From NCBI RefSeq assembly GCF_000970755.1, contig NZ_KQ034007.1, positions 1,947,491 to 2,011,490 on the forward strand: 64,000 nt of DNA. Direction: 5' to 3'. Position numbers and translations under genes: made by a program. Below, one piece after another: positions 43,529 to 52,064 of the stretch; within the stretch, counting starts at the first letter, position 1, and each line of letters opens with the position of its first letter. The stretch comes from Lactobacillus kimbladii. Lineage in GTDB: Bacteria > Bacillota > Bacilli > Lactobacillales > Lactobacillaceae. The notes beneath the pieces were generated by a model. That model had not been told where the DNA came from, searched no databases, and saw only the letters and a list, made by a program, of their open reading frames with translations.

Positions 43529-46060
43529 CTATTTTTGATATAAATTAAACTGCTTTGCTAAATATTTACCAGTCAAACTATTAGATTTTCGAGAAATATC
43601 CACAGGTACACCACTTGCAATAATTTTTCCTCCTTGTTGTCCTCCTCTAGGTCCCATATCAATCATATAGTCACTGTTAGCCATAATATCCAGGTCATGC
43701 GTAATAGTAATAATAGTGCCTTCTTGTTCAAGCAGTCTTTGAAACACTTGTAAGAGAGTTCTAACATCTTGTGGATGCAAACCTACTGTTGGCTCATCAA
43801 AAACAAATAAAGTACCTTTTTGTCTTTGATGAATATGGCTCGTTAACTTTAAACGCTGTGCTTCTCCTCCTGACAAAGCCGGAGTAGATTCTCCTAAATG
43901 AAGATAACCTAATCCCATGTCATGCAATGTTGTAATTGTTTTATTAATTTTTGGCTCCTCTTTAAAAATTTCTTCTTTTAAGGCATCATCTACCGAGTAG
44001 TCCAAAACATCAGCAATACTCATATTATGCCATTTTACCTGTAAGACATCTTGATTGAAGCGATGGCCTCCACAGACTGAACATGTTTCAACAATGTCAG
44101 GCAAATATTGGATATCAAGCGCAATCACTCCCGTGCCACCGCATGCAGGGCATGCACCTTCTTTATTATTATATGAAAAATGAGATGCGCGATATTTTAA
44201 CTTTTTAGCCAATGGTTGTTTGGCGAAAAGCTTACGCAAGTTGTCCATAACATCTGTATATGTTGCAACAGTTGAGCGCTGATTTTTACCAACTGGCGTA
44301 GAATCAACACTAACTATATTTTTAATGTCACCATTCTTTAAGTTCTTAACCCAACTAGGCCCATCATTTTGATTTTTCTGTGCTTTAAGCGCTGGAATTA
44401 AGGAATCAAGAATTAAAGTAGTTTTACCAGCACCCGAAAATCCAGTAACAGAAGTTAAACGATTGACAGGTATTTGCACATGCAAGTTTCTTAAGTTAAA
44501 ACGTTCAGTAACATCAAGTTCTACTTTGCCGCGTTTAAAAATTTGGTTTTTATCAGCCCTGGGGCGAACAAATAGTGGTGCCTTACCAGTTAAATAAGGC
44601 CCAATCAAAGATCTTTTGTCATGTTCTATCTCTTTAGGTATTCCCTGGGAAATAATTTTTCCACCCTGACTACCTGAACCTGGACCAATTTCAATTACCC
44701 AATCAGCCGCATTAATAATGGCAGTTTCATGGTCAACAACAACTAAGGAATTGCCTTGATTAACCAATTCATGAAATACGTCAATTAGCCCGGCTACATT
44801 GTCTGGGTGTAAGCCGACCGATGGTTCATCTAAAACATAGAGCACTCCTGTAGTTTCGGTACGTAGCGTTCTGCCAAGCTGGATACGTTGAAGTTCCCCA
44901 GTGGAAAGACTGCTTGCTTGTCTATCTATGCTCAAATAATCTAGTCCTAATTTTAATAAAGGCTTTACTTGGTGCAGCAATTCACCAGTTAAATTTGCTG
45001 CTAAGTCCTGCATGTCTTGTGGCAAACTAGCTAAAATCTTATCCATATAGTGCTCTAATTCACCTAAAGTCAGTTTCTCAGCTTCAACAATATTTTTACC
45101 GGCAACTAGCTGCTGCCAGCGACTAGGATCAATCCGATAGCCATGACAGCGTGGGCAAGTGCTAAATTTATAAAAAGAGTTAATTCTTTGCAATCCTCGC
45201 TCCGACTTTGTAGTTTTACGCGAGTTAGCCACCGCATTATAGGCATTCTCATATAGCGCATCAAGATGATAAACCCGACCAGTTGAAGTTGGCAAGTCAA
45301 TGGGGATTTTTCTTTCTTTACCATGGAGCACGATATCTTTTTCTTTAGCATTCAATTCTTTATATGGAATATCAGTCCGTACACCTAGTTCACGGGCAAT
45401 ACGCCACATCCAATTTCGACCAGGAATTTGCCAAGTGGCTACTGCACCTTTTTCAAGTGATAAATTTTCATCAGCAATAATTTTACTATCATCGATCTGT
45501 TCAACTGTTCCTAGACCTTGGCATTTTTGACACGCCCCATCTGAATTAAACGCAAAGTCTTCAGCGCTGAAAGCATAAAATTGTACGCCACATGTAGGAC
45601 ACGTCAAGCGACCCATTGCTTTCCCAGTTAAATCCATTGCTTCAGCAATTTTTATGGTTGGTGGAACCCTATGACCATTAGGACATACAGGTGAACCTAA
45701 ACGGGAAAAAATTAATCGTAAGATATTAAAGACTTCCGTTACTGTGCCAACAGTTGAGCGCACTCCCGGAACAGCCGGTCGCTGTCTTAATGCCAGTGCT
45801 GAGGGAATATGCTTGACCTCATCAACTTGTGCACGACCAACTTGACTAATTCGTCGCCTAGTATAGGCTGCTAGAGAATCAAGATAACGTCTAGCACCTT
45901 CTGAATAGAGAATACCCATTGCTAAGCTGGATTTTCCAGAACCGCTTAAGCCAGAGATGGCTACAAATTTATGTAAGGGAATATTAACGTTAATATTTTT
46001 GAGATTATTAACTCTACCACCGATAACTTCAATTTTTGACGGTTGTTCTTGGTACTTCAT
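43529..46060 (-). CDS. UvrA2-like excinuclease-family ATPase
   Basis: An 843-residue UvrA-family ABC ATPase. It has two Walker A motifs (GLSGSGKSS near residue 40, GFSGAGKTT near 540), signatures STGELQR and LSGGEAQR, and four Cys pairs (CPTCG, CQKCQG, CPACGG, CSVCGG) for zinc. It is about 100 residues shorter than housekeeping UvrA, and the sequence fits class II UvrA (UvrA2/DrrC-like), tied to drug or DNA-adduct tolerance rather than general repair. No uvrB is present. It follows a DUF915 hydrolase and an orphan EIIC on the same strand. Confidence 0.88.
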   Translation of the reverse strand: MKYQEQPSKIEVIGGRVNNLKNINVNIPLHKFVAISGLSGSGKSSLAMGILYSEGARRYLDSLAAYTRRRISQVGRAQVDEVKHIPSALALRQRPAVPGVRSTVGTVTEVFNILRLIFSRLGSPVCPNGHRVPPTIKIAEAMDLTGKAMGRLTCPTCGVQFYAFSAEDFAFNSDGACQKCQGLGTVEQIDDSKIIADENLSLEKGAVATWQIPGRNWMWRIARELGVRTDIPYKELNAKEKDIVLHGKERKIPIDLPTSTGRVYHLDALYENAYNAVANSRKTTKSERGLQRINSFYKFSTCPRCHGYRIDPSRWQQLVAGKNIVEAEKLTLGELEHYMDKILASLPQDMQDLAANLTGELLHQVKPLLKLGLDYLSIDRQASSLSTGELQRIQLGRTLRTETTGVLYVLDEPSVGLHPDNVAGLIDVFHELVNQGNSLVVVDHETAIINAADWVIEIGPGSGSQGGKIISQGIPKEIEHDKRSLIGPYLTGKAPLFVRPRADKNQIFKRGKVELDVTERFNLRNLHVQIPVNRLTSVTGFSGAGKTTLILDSLIPALKAQKNQNDGPSWVKNLKNGDIKNIVSVDSTPVGKNQRSTVATYTDVMDNLRKLFAKQPLAKKLKYRASHFSYNNKEGACPACGGTGVIALDIQYLPDIVETCSVCGGHRFNQDVLQVKWHNMSIADVLDYSVDDALKEEIFKEEPKINKTITTLHDMGLGYLHLGESTPALSGGEAQRLKLTSHIHQRQKGTLFVFDEPTVGLHPQDVRTLLQVFQRLLEQEGTIITITHDLDIMANSDYMIDMGPRGGQQGGKIIASGVPVDISRKSNSLTGKYLAKQFNLYQK

Positions 46061-46926
46061 TAATGATTATCCTTTCTTTTAATTGGCTTTAATGGCTTAT
46101 TGGGTTTCTTCAACAAGTATTGCCTAATTGCTTGAATTACCTGCTTATTTTGCGGCAAGTCTGAATGATCAGCTTTTTCACCCGTGACTGTTATTGCAGT
46201 ATAGTTCTTGACCTGATTTTGAAAAATAAATTTTCCGGCCGCAACACTTGTTTCGGGTACGATCCCATCTGATTCATAATTTTTGCCCCCAGAAAGAGAA
46301 TAAACTTTTAAAAATGCTGGTAGTTTTTCACGATTTTTTATAAAATCTGCTAGCATTTGCGTCCGGTTATTAATATTACTTTCCGTAAAATTATAAGGAG
46401 TTCCTAAAGTCATTAACTTCTTTATCTTAATGTTATCAGAATATTCAGAATAATAATGTTCCAGCCAGTAAGTCCAAATCAAACCACCGTTAGAATGACC
46501 AAACGCTTTAAAATTATTAAACTTATAGTTTTGAATTAGTGATTCAAATGCCACATCCAACCACTTTGCCTGTTTTTTAATATTTGTATAACCGTCTTTA
46601 TTGTTATCAAAGCCAATAATAATAAAGGGCTCCAAATCGTTTTTACCAATAGAGCCACTGTAAGTTAGTTTTGCTTCACGTGAAACTTTAATTTTTATTA
46701 CACTGTGTCTATTGAGAGTAGTTTTATTCAACTCATCAATTAAATCATTGAAACGTTCAGTTGTAGCACTGGAGCCAGGTACCATTATTACAGGCGAAAG
46801 CAGCGACTTGCTAAGTTCTGCTCTTGATTTATTATCCTTTTTCATCCAAAAGAAACTGGGGACAGCCAGCATAATTAAAACAATTATGACCAAGACTAAC
46901 CATTTATAATTAGGATTTTTACTCAT
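46060..46926 (-). CDS. Membrane-anchored alpha/beta hydrolase (DUF915)
   Basis: A 288-residue DUF915-type hydrolase. Residues about 8-28 form an uncleaved N-terminal membrane anchor; the nucleophile elbow is FGHSNGGLI, the acid is near SDGIVPETS, and the His is in EKADHSDLP. It likely works outside the membrane on a lipid or ester. The start at 46926 lies in the last codons of the upstream EIIC gene behind AGAAGGA and overlaps it by eight bases. The next gene, uvrA2-like, overlaps by one base. Confidence 0.82.
   Translation of the reverse strand: MSKNPNYKWLVLVIIVLIMLAVPSFFWMKKDNKSRAELSKSLLSPVIMVPGSSATTERFNDLIDELNKTTLNRHSVIKIKVSREAKLTYSGSIGKNDLEPFIIIGFDNNKDGYTNIKKQAKWLDVAFESLIQNYKFNNFKAFGHSNGGLIWTYWLEHYYSEYSDNIKIKKLMTLGTPYNFTESNINNRTQMLADFIKNREKLPAFLKVYSLSGGKNYESDGIVPETSVAAGKFIFQNQVKNYTAITVTGEKADHSDLPQNKQVIQAIRQYLLKKPNKPLKPIKRKDNH
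46672..46687. other. parS-like site in coding sequence
   Basis: TGCTTCACGTGAAACT keeps the palindromic core TTCACGTGAA and matches the parS consensus at 14 of 16 bases. It lies within the DUF915 hydrolase gene. Confidence 0.4.
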
Positions 46927-48226
46927 CTGATCGTTCCTTCTTCTGATAAGCAATTCTTATTCCGATTTTTTCATTAATTCTAATTACTGGCAAAAGCAAA
47001 ATTATATCTAACAGAAACAGCAGTAATGTAAAAATCAGCGTTGGCCAATTACCATTAGTACCGAAAAATGAAACTAAAATTCCCGGGGTTCCTTTTAATA
47101 TTTGATAAACACTAACAGGAATAATATGTACGCTGATAGCGAAAGCAGCCAAGGTCATATTAATAATCGGAATTAAAACACTAGGCAATACGAACACAGG
47201 ATTTAAGATTAAAGGCAAACCAATTGTAAACCCTAAGGTAGAACCAAAAGCAGCTGGTAATAAATTAATTTTAGCATTTATTTCATTTTCTCTATTACCT
47301 CGCCTTATTAAAAGCAATACAATCACAGCTAAAGCAACACTAGCACCACCCATTATGCCATAGCTGTTAATGAGTGAACTGCCCAAGTATTTATACGGCA
47401 CATTCCAAGAATTACCGTGTTTTAATGTATAAGTTAAGTTTTCAGCGGTAAAAGCATTGTTAACCGTTCCCGATAAAGACCGCAACGGATAACCAATCCC
47501 AAGCCAGTCTAAAAAAGTAATTACGGCAGAAAGTATTAATACTTCGCCAAAATTATTAGTTGTCTGAACTCGACTGACAATTTCATTAAAACTGGCAGAG
47601 TTAAGCAACTTAAGTTGTAGTTCATATATCAAAATACCCAAAAGAATGCCCAGCATTAATGAAATACCACTAGGTAAAGCAGCATCCCCTGCCCTTTTTT
47701 GAATTATCTTTGTTCCCTCATCTTTTACGTAAGAAAAATCTTTCCCTAATAAATGAAATATTTGTCCCACACAATATCCTATAATTAAGGCTATAAAAAC
47801 CGCATTAATTTGTAACAAACTGGCAGTAAACGGCATGCGGGCATTACGACCACTACTAGATGCATATGAACAAAAAAGCATAATTAAAACCGCTGTTAAG
47901 CCGGCCATGGTTGAATCTTTATGGTAAAGCCGTGCAGTATAACGGGCCATAAAATAACTGGCATAGACGCCAAAAACACCAAAAGTAATTTCTACCATTC
48001 CGCGACATACAAAAGAACCACCATACCAAATGTGATCTGATAAAACTGTATCTAAATTAAAAATATTATAAATCAGACCATTGGGTGTAAAAATCAGATC
48101 ATTAAACAGCTTAAAATATGAGCCAACCACTGCAATCGGCATCAGTATTGCCATGGTATGTCTTGTCGCACGAAAAAAAGAAAATTCCTGCATACGTGCT
48201 ACGATATCGATAGTAAATTCTTTCAT
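46919..48226 (-). CDS. Orphan PTS EIIC (lactose/cellobiose family)
   Basis: A 435-residue membrane protein with about ten segments, resembling PTS EIIC of the lactose/cellobiose group (AAFGSTLGFTIGLPLILNP, PYKYLGSSLINSYGIMGG). No EIIA or EIIB is adjacent. I start at 48226 (MKEFTIDIV), behind AGGATC, since an upstream ATG has no ribosome site. It overlaps the DUF915 gene by eight bases. It may use general EIIA/EIIB proteins from elsewhere, or may have moved away from PTS function; this cannot be told. Confidence 0.78.
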   Translation of the reverse strand: MKEFTIDIVARMQEFSFFRATRHTMAILMPIAVVGSYFKLFNDLIFTPNGLIYNIFNLDTVLSDHIWYGGSFVCRGMVEITFGVFGVYASYFMARYTARLYHKDSTMAGLTAVLIMLFCSYASSSGRNARMPFTASLLQINAVFIALIIGYCVGQIFHLLGKDFSYVKDEGTKIIQKRAGDAALPSGISLMLGILLGILIYELQLKLLNSASFNEIVSRVQTTNNFGEVLILSAVITFLDWLGIGYPLRSLSGTVNNAFTAENLTYTLKHGNSWNVPYKYLGSSLINSYGIMGGASVALAVIVLLLIRRGNRENEINAKINLLPAAFGSTLGFTIGLPLILNPVFVLPSVLIPIINMTLAAFAISVHIIPVSVYQILKGTPGILVSFFGTNGNWPTLIFTLLLFLLDIILLLPVIRINEKIGIRIAYQKKERSDE

Positions 48227-48340
48227 TAATTCTGATCCTAACATTGAATATTGTATTTAAAATAAAATAATACTCTATTTTTTTATTGCTAGCTATTTTT
48301 TATGCCGTTAATTATTTTTTCTTATTAGTTATGAATAAAA

Positions 48341-48349
48341 TGGTATAAT
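48341..48349 (+). promoter_or_regulatory. Extended -10 promoter of the small RHH-like gene
   Basis: TGGTATAAT, an extended -10 box, 27 bases before the gene start. No good -35 is seen. Confidence 0.6.
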
Positions 48350-48375
48350 GAATGTATATTTTAAGGGGTTTAAAA

Positions 48376-48609
48376 ATGAGCAGAAAGAAAATCGAATTAA
48401 CTGAAAAAGTAGCAAAGTTAACAGAAAAATATTTAGAAGTTAACGATACCGATTTTAATGACTTAATTAACAAGGCATTAAAGCTATACCTGATGGATCA
48501 CTTGAATTCCAGTCAAATCAAAGAAGCCCTTAAAAAGACCGATGATTTTAACTCTAAATACGCTGGCAAATGGTTTCAGGAAAGTATTGAAGACTTGAAC
48601 AAATACTAA
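48376..48609 (+). CDS. Small RHH/antitoxin-like protein
   Basis: A 77-residue, highly charged, helical protein (MSRKKIELTEKVAKLTEKYL). The N-terminal strand followed by two helices suits a ribbon-helix-helix antitoxin, and the C-terminal KKTDDFNSKYAGKWF resembles an antitoxin tail. No toxin gene follows; the next bases are a terminator. The start at 48376 is set by AAGGGG seven bases upstream. The family is not certain. Confidence 0.6.
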   Translation: MSRKKIELTEKVAKLTEKYLEVNDTDFNDLINKALKLYLMDHLNSSQIKEALKKTDDFNSKYAGKWFQESIEDLNKY

Positions 48610-48628
48610 TTTTTTAAATGGACACTTA

Positions 48629-48662
48629 AAAAGAGCAAGATAATGAACATCTTGCTCTTTTA
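48629..48662. terminator. Bidirectional terminator, RHH-like gene / DUF975
   Basis: AAAGAGCAAGAT pairs with ATCTTGCTCTTT, between convergent genes. Confidence 0.85.
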
Positions 48663-48680
48663 ATTTGTTTTGTTATCAAT

Positions 48681-49388
48681 TTATTTTTTTAAATAACGAT
48701 CACCGGCTAGCCTGCGGTAAAAATTAGCTTTAGTTGTCTGCTCGTACGGAACTAACCAAATATAACCAATGCCTAAAGTTAGTACACTCAAAAGATACCA
48801 GCCAATAAAACTTAAATTTAATACAAATAATTCCCATTTATGCCCGTTCATTAACTGGCGACTTGCAGTAATCGCTGTTGTTGCGTGAACTTCTTGTCCA
48901 CTTTCCACTAAGTCATTAACAATATATGGCGTCATGGCATAAGAATAAGACTTAATTAAGCCTGGGATAACTAATAATAGAGACCACAGAAATTGAAAAA
49001 TATACCCACAAAGATAATTCAAAAATTCCGGTACAAACCGGCCATCAGTAAAAGCAGAAAAAATACCTTTAAAAAAGCCTAGTCTTTCTCCACGAGCAAA
49101 ATGTAAGAAAGTAACTACCATACTCAGCATAAAAAAGCTGCCAATAAAAGTTAAACCCGTATCAGGACCTAATTGTCCTGCCCAAAATGCTGGCTTAAAC
49201 AGCGAATCAATTGAGCCAGTTCCCATGACATCATTCACACTATTCACAGTCTTAAGCGAACCATTTACTACTGGTCTGGCAAAAAAGAAACCAACAAATA
49301 GCGTCATTACGAAACCAATACTAATAGCCCAGCCCCAGTTATGACGCAGTTGATTCTTAGCTTCTAGTTTTAGTTCTGCTCTGTTCAT
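48681..49388 (-). CDS. DUF975 membrane protein
   Basis: A 235-residue DUF975 (YckA-like) protein with about five membrane helices. The signature NRAELKLEAKNQLR at the N-terminus and the SYAMTPYIVND segment are typical. Function unknown. It lies just outside the left-hand 87-bp direct repeat (49462-49548) and AGGAG precedes its ATG. Confidence 0.87.
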   Translation of the reverse strand: MNRAELKLEAKNQLRHNWGWAISIGFVMTLFVGFFFARPVVNGSLKTVNSVNDVMGTGSIDSLFKPAFWAGQLGPDTGLTFIGSFFMLSMVVTFLHFARGERLGFFKGIFSAFTDGRFVPEFLNYLCGYIFQFLWSLLLVIPGLIKSYSYAMTPYIVNDLVESGQEVHATTAITASRQLMNGHKWELFVLNLSFIGWYLLSVLTLGIGYIWLVPYEQTTKANFYRRLAGDRYLKK

Positions 49389-49460
49389 ACTTATCTCCTT
49401 ATCTAGTATATATTAAATATATTTTACCCCCTAGCAATAGCAGTTAGCAAAGAAAACACA

Positions 49461-49495
49461 AAAAAAGCCTAGTTCCACCAACATCGGAACTAAGC
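49461..49495 (-). terminator. Terminator of the mannose-family PTS operon (inside repeat copy 1)
   Basis: On the minus strand GCTTAGTTCC pairs with GGAACTAGGC (one T-G pair), followed by TTTTTT. About 50 bases beyond the EIIA stop. Confidence 0.85.
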
Positions 49496-49548
49496 TCACA
49501 CAGTGTTTGTGTCACCATTACTGACCACATTATAGAAATTTTACATTT
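49462..49548. repeat. 87-bp direct repeat, copy 1
   Basis: Identical in all 87 positions to 57526-57612, same orientation. The two copies bracket the PTS/glycosidase/LevR cassette. Each contains a terminator hairpin for minus-strand transcripts and a TATAAT. Confidence 0.95.
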
Positions 49549-49963
49549 ATTCGTCTTCTTTATCCAAGCTTTTTTTACTTTGGTTAACATAAACCAAAGA
49601 ATCTTTTGCTTGATTAACTAACTTCTTGATTGCTTCTTCACTAAAATATTCCTGCGAACTATTTAAAGCTACACTCATTATAATAGGCAAATTCATTCCA
49701 GCTATTATGTGAGTATGCGGTCGATTAATATACTTATAAAATTTTTGGTTCACACTACCAGATGCAATATCCGTAAAAATGAAGACCTCATCTTCTTTTT
49801 TAAATTTACTCATTACATTTGCAACTTCTGAATCGATTTTTTTGTTTTCCATATATGCACATAGTACACAAACATCAAGATCTGTATGGGTCAAATACTT
49901 TAAAGTATCCTCAATACCCTTAGCCATAGCATGATGTGAAGCAATTACAATTTTTCTATCCAT
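49547..49963 (-). CDS. PTS EIIA, mannose family
   Basis: A 138-residue EIIA of the mannose/fructose/sorbose family. The phosphorylated His is in IVIASHHAMAKG (residues 10/11; family usual is SHG), and the FTDIASGSVNQ segment is conserved. Soluble; it passes phosphate from HPr to EIIB. It is the last gene of the operon, nine bases after EIID, and its stop lies at the edge of repeat copy 1. Confidence 0.88.
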   Translation of the reverse strand: MDRKIVIASHHAMAKGIEDTLKYLTHTDLDVCVLCAYMENKKIDSEVANVMSKFKKEDEVFIFTDIASGSVNQKFYKYINRPHTHIIAGMNLPIIMSVALNSSQEYFSEEAIKKLVNQAKDSLVYVNQSKKSLDKEDE

Positions 49964-49972
49964 TCAATAACC

Positions 49973-50800
49973 TTAAGCTTTAAAAATTCCTAAAAAGGTT
50001 CCAACGAGTGCTATTAAGATAACTAAAAATATAATCTTAGTTGGAGTCCATTTTTTATTATCCAATAATTTATAAATAAAGAAAGTAAACACAGCTGGTA
50101 ATAATGCTGGCATTATTTTATCTAAAATGTCGGTTTGAATATTCATTGATACTTTACCAAACTTAAAGACATACGGTACTGAAACTTTGACTACCGTAGC
50201 AACTAAGGCACCTATAACTGTGACCCCCATTACTGATGCAGCCTCGGTAAAAGTATTTATCTTATCTCCTAAAGTGTCAATTAGTCTTGTTCCAGATGAA
50301 TAGCCAACATGGTACAGCCAAACTTTCATAATATTAAATAAAATATTAACCAAAAACCAAATTATTGCTCCAAGCGGATTACCTTGCAAAGCCATATATC
50401 CAGCGATTGATCCCATAATAGTGGGCCATAGTACCCAGAATATTGTATCACCAATACCCGCTAACGGTCCCATAATACTAGTTTTAAAAGATTGAACTGT
50501 TGGCAATGCCTTGACTCCATCTTTTTCTTCCATAGCTACCGTGGTACCTAGCACTATATTTGCTAAATACGGAGTAGTATTAAAGTAGTTAAAGTGATTT
50601 TTTAGTGAGGCCTGGTAATCTGAATCTTTCGGATAAATTTTACGCAATAGCGGAGCCATAGACCATACTAGTGACGGGCCCAGTTGTGACTCATAATTAA
50701 ATAGATTCACGCATATCCAATTAAATCGTAACGATGCCCACGTCAAATCTTTTTTTGTAACGTGGTAGCTTGATTTGTTTTCAACATTTTTATTCATCAT
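49973..50800 (-). CDS. PTS EIID, mannose family
   Basis: A 275-residue EIID: a cytoplasmic N-terminal half with the family segment FNTTPYLANIVLG and MGPLAGIGDTIFWV, then two to three C-terminal membrane helices. It forms the sugar channel with EIIC. The start at 50800 lies within the last codons of EIIC (GGAG six bases upstream); a second ATG follows directly. Overlap of the two genes is typical of mannose-type PTS operons. Confidence 0.9.
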   Translation of the reverse strand: MMNKNVENKSSYHVTKKDLTWASLRFNWICVNLFNYESQLGPSLVWSMAPLLRKIYPKDSDYQASLKNHFNYFNTTPYLANIVLGTTVAMEEKDGVKALPTVQSFKTSIMGPLAGIGDTIFWVLWPTIMGSIAGYMALQGNPLGAIIWFLVNILFNIMKVWLYHVGYSSGTRLIDTLGDKINTFTEAASVMGVTVIGALVATVVKVSVPYVFKFGKVSMNIQTDILDKIMPALLPAVFTFFIYKLLDNKKWTPTKIIFLVILIALVGTFLGIFKA

Positions 50801-51581
50801 AATCTTCTCCAGTTGTATCATTTTTAGCTACTGCTTGGTTTTGGCTATATTTATTTTTGTCAATCTCAGAATTAAAGTACCAGTATGCTGCTGCTAAACC
50901 TAATAATGCTATACCAATTATTGGTATTTTGATAAAAGCTGCCAAAACAAATCCCGCAACTAGAAAAGGTAAGAACTTTTTCACTGGCATATAGTGTAGC
51001 AGCATTGCAATACCAACTACAGGTAATAAGCCACCAGCAACTGTTAATCCATCTGTTATCCAAGTAGGTATAAATTTCAAAATCATTTTAATTGCAGTTG
51101 GTCCAACTAAAACTACTATTGCAGTAGGTAAAGCTGTCTCAACAAAACATAAAACGGGTCCTGCGTATCCCCAGCGTAGCATTTGCTTCCACTTTTTTTC
51201 TTCATTAAGAGTCTGCATTTTATGAGCAACAAAGTTGGCTATAATTCTCCGTAAAACTTCTAACTGAATTGCTAATAAGCCAACAGGTATGCCAACAGCA
51301 ATGGCAGTTTTTAAACCTGTACCTGTTCTAATTGCGACAAATGCACCTACAATAGTTGCTAACCCATAATTAGGAACTGAAGCTCCTCCTAAAGCTGCGA
51401 CCCCTAACATCATTAACTGGAATGTACCTGCAACAACCATAGCTGTATGTAAATCACCCATAATTAAACCAGTGGCCAAACCGACTATTACGGGAAAATA
51501 TGTCAATAAAACTATCCCATCTTCATCCATAGTCATGTATCCAGCTAAAATAATGATCAGGATATCTTGTAAAATCTCCAT
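50790..51581 (-). CDS. PTS EIIC, mannose family
   Basis: A 263-residue EIIC with about seven membrane segments. The sequence LMMLGVAALGGASVPNYGLATIVG and GIPVGLLAIQLEVLRR are typical for ManY-type channels. It lies two bases after the EIIB stop and overlaps EIID. The sugar cannot be told from the sequence, but the linked glycosidase suggests a di- or oligosaccharide or a glycoside. Confidence 0.9.
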   Translation of the reverse strand: MEILQDILIIILAGYMTMDEDGIVLLTYFPVIVGLATGLIMGDLHTAMVVAGTFQLMMLGVAALGGASVPNYGLATIVGAFVAIRTGTGLKTAIAVGIPVGLLAIQLEVLRRIIANFVAHKMQTLNEEKKWKQMLRWGYAGPVLCFVETALPTAIVVLVGPTAIKMILKFIPTWITDGLTVAGGLLPVVGIAMLLHYMPVKKFLPFLVAGFVLAAFIKIPIIGIALLGLAAAYWYFNSEIDKNKYSQNQAVAKNDTTGEDYDE

Positions 51582-51583
51582 TA

Positions 51584-52063
51584 TTATTCTCCTTTTTTAT
51601 CGAAATAATCTTTCTCAGGATCATTAGGAACAAATTGTAATTTTATCGGAACACCATATTCATGGATTTTATTTAAATCAGCTTTTTCTTTTTCATTTAA
51701 TGCGATAAATTTAGTAATTTGCGTACGATCATCCGACTTAAAAATTATTCCCAAATTTACCTTGGGTATTTTGATACCTGCTTCAAGCATTTTAACTATA
51801 GTTTCTGGCTCTTTTACCAAAACAAGTACTCGTTGATTATCATATTTTCCAGCTTTGAAATTATTAAGCGCTTTTTCAGTGTCAATTATTGACATCCCTG
51901 TACCAGCCGGCTTCACAATTCTCATACTTGTTTTCATATTTTCATTTTTACTAACTTCATCATCAATAACCATAAATCTGTTGACTTGCAAGTACTGATA
52001 CCAAGCATTAACTATTACTCCGTGAACCAGTCTTTGATCAACTCTTGCTAATACTACTGTCAT
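51584..52063 (-). CDS. PTS EIIB, mannose family, copy 1
   Basis: A 159-residue EIIB. The phosphohistidine H14 is in DQRLVHGVIV, and IGIIFKS-like strands follow the EIIB-Man pattern. I use the ATG at 52063, one base after the glycosidase stop (TAG T ATG), rather than the GTG four codons upstream. The operon holds a second EIIB at 54241, so the carrier may use either. Confidence 0.88.
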   Translation of the reverse strand: MTVVLARVDQRLVHGVIVNAWYQYLQVNRFMVIDDEVSKNENMKTSMRIVKPAGTGMSIIDTEKALNNFKAGKYDNQRVLVLVKEPETIVKMLEAGIKIPKVNLGIIFKSDDRTQITKFIALNEKEKADLNKIHEYGVPIKLQFVPNDPEKDYFDKKGE

Positions 52064-52064
52064 A

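Noticed and set aside
44641-44656. TATTCCCTGGGAAATA as a further Noc site
   Set aside because: The palindrome has an odd centre and does not align with the 14-bp Noc consensus.
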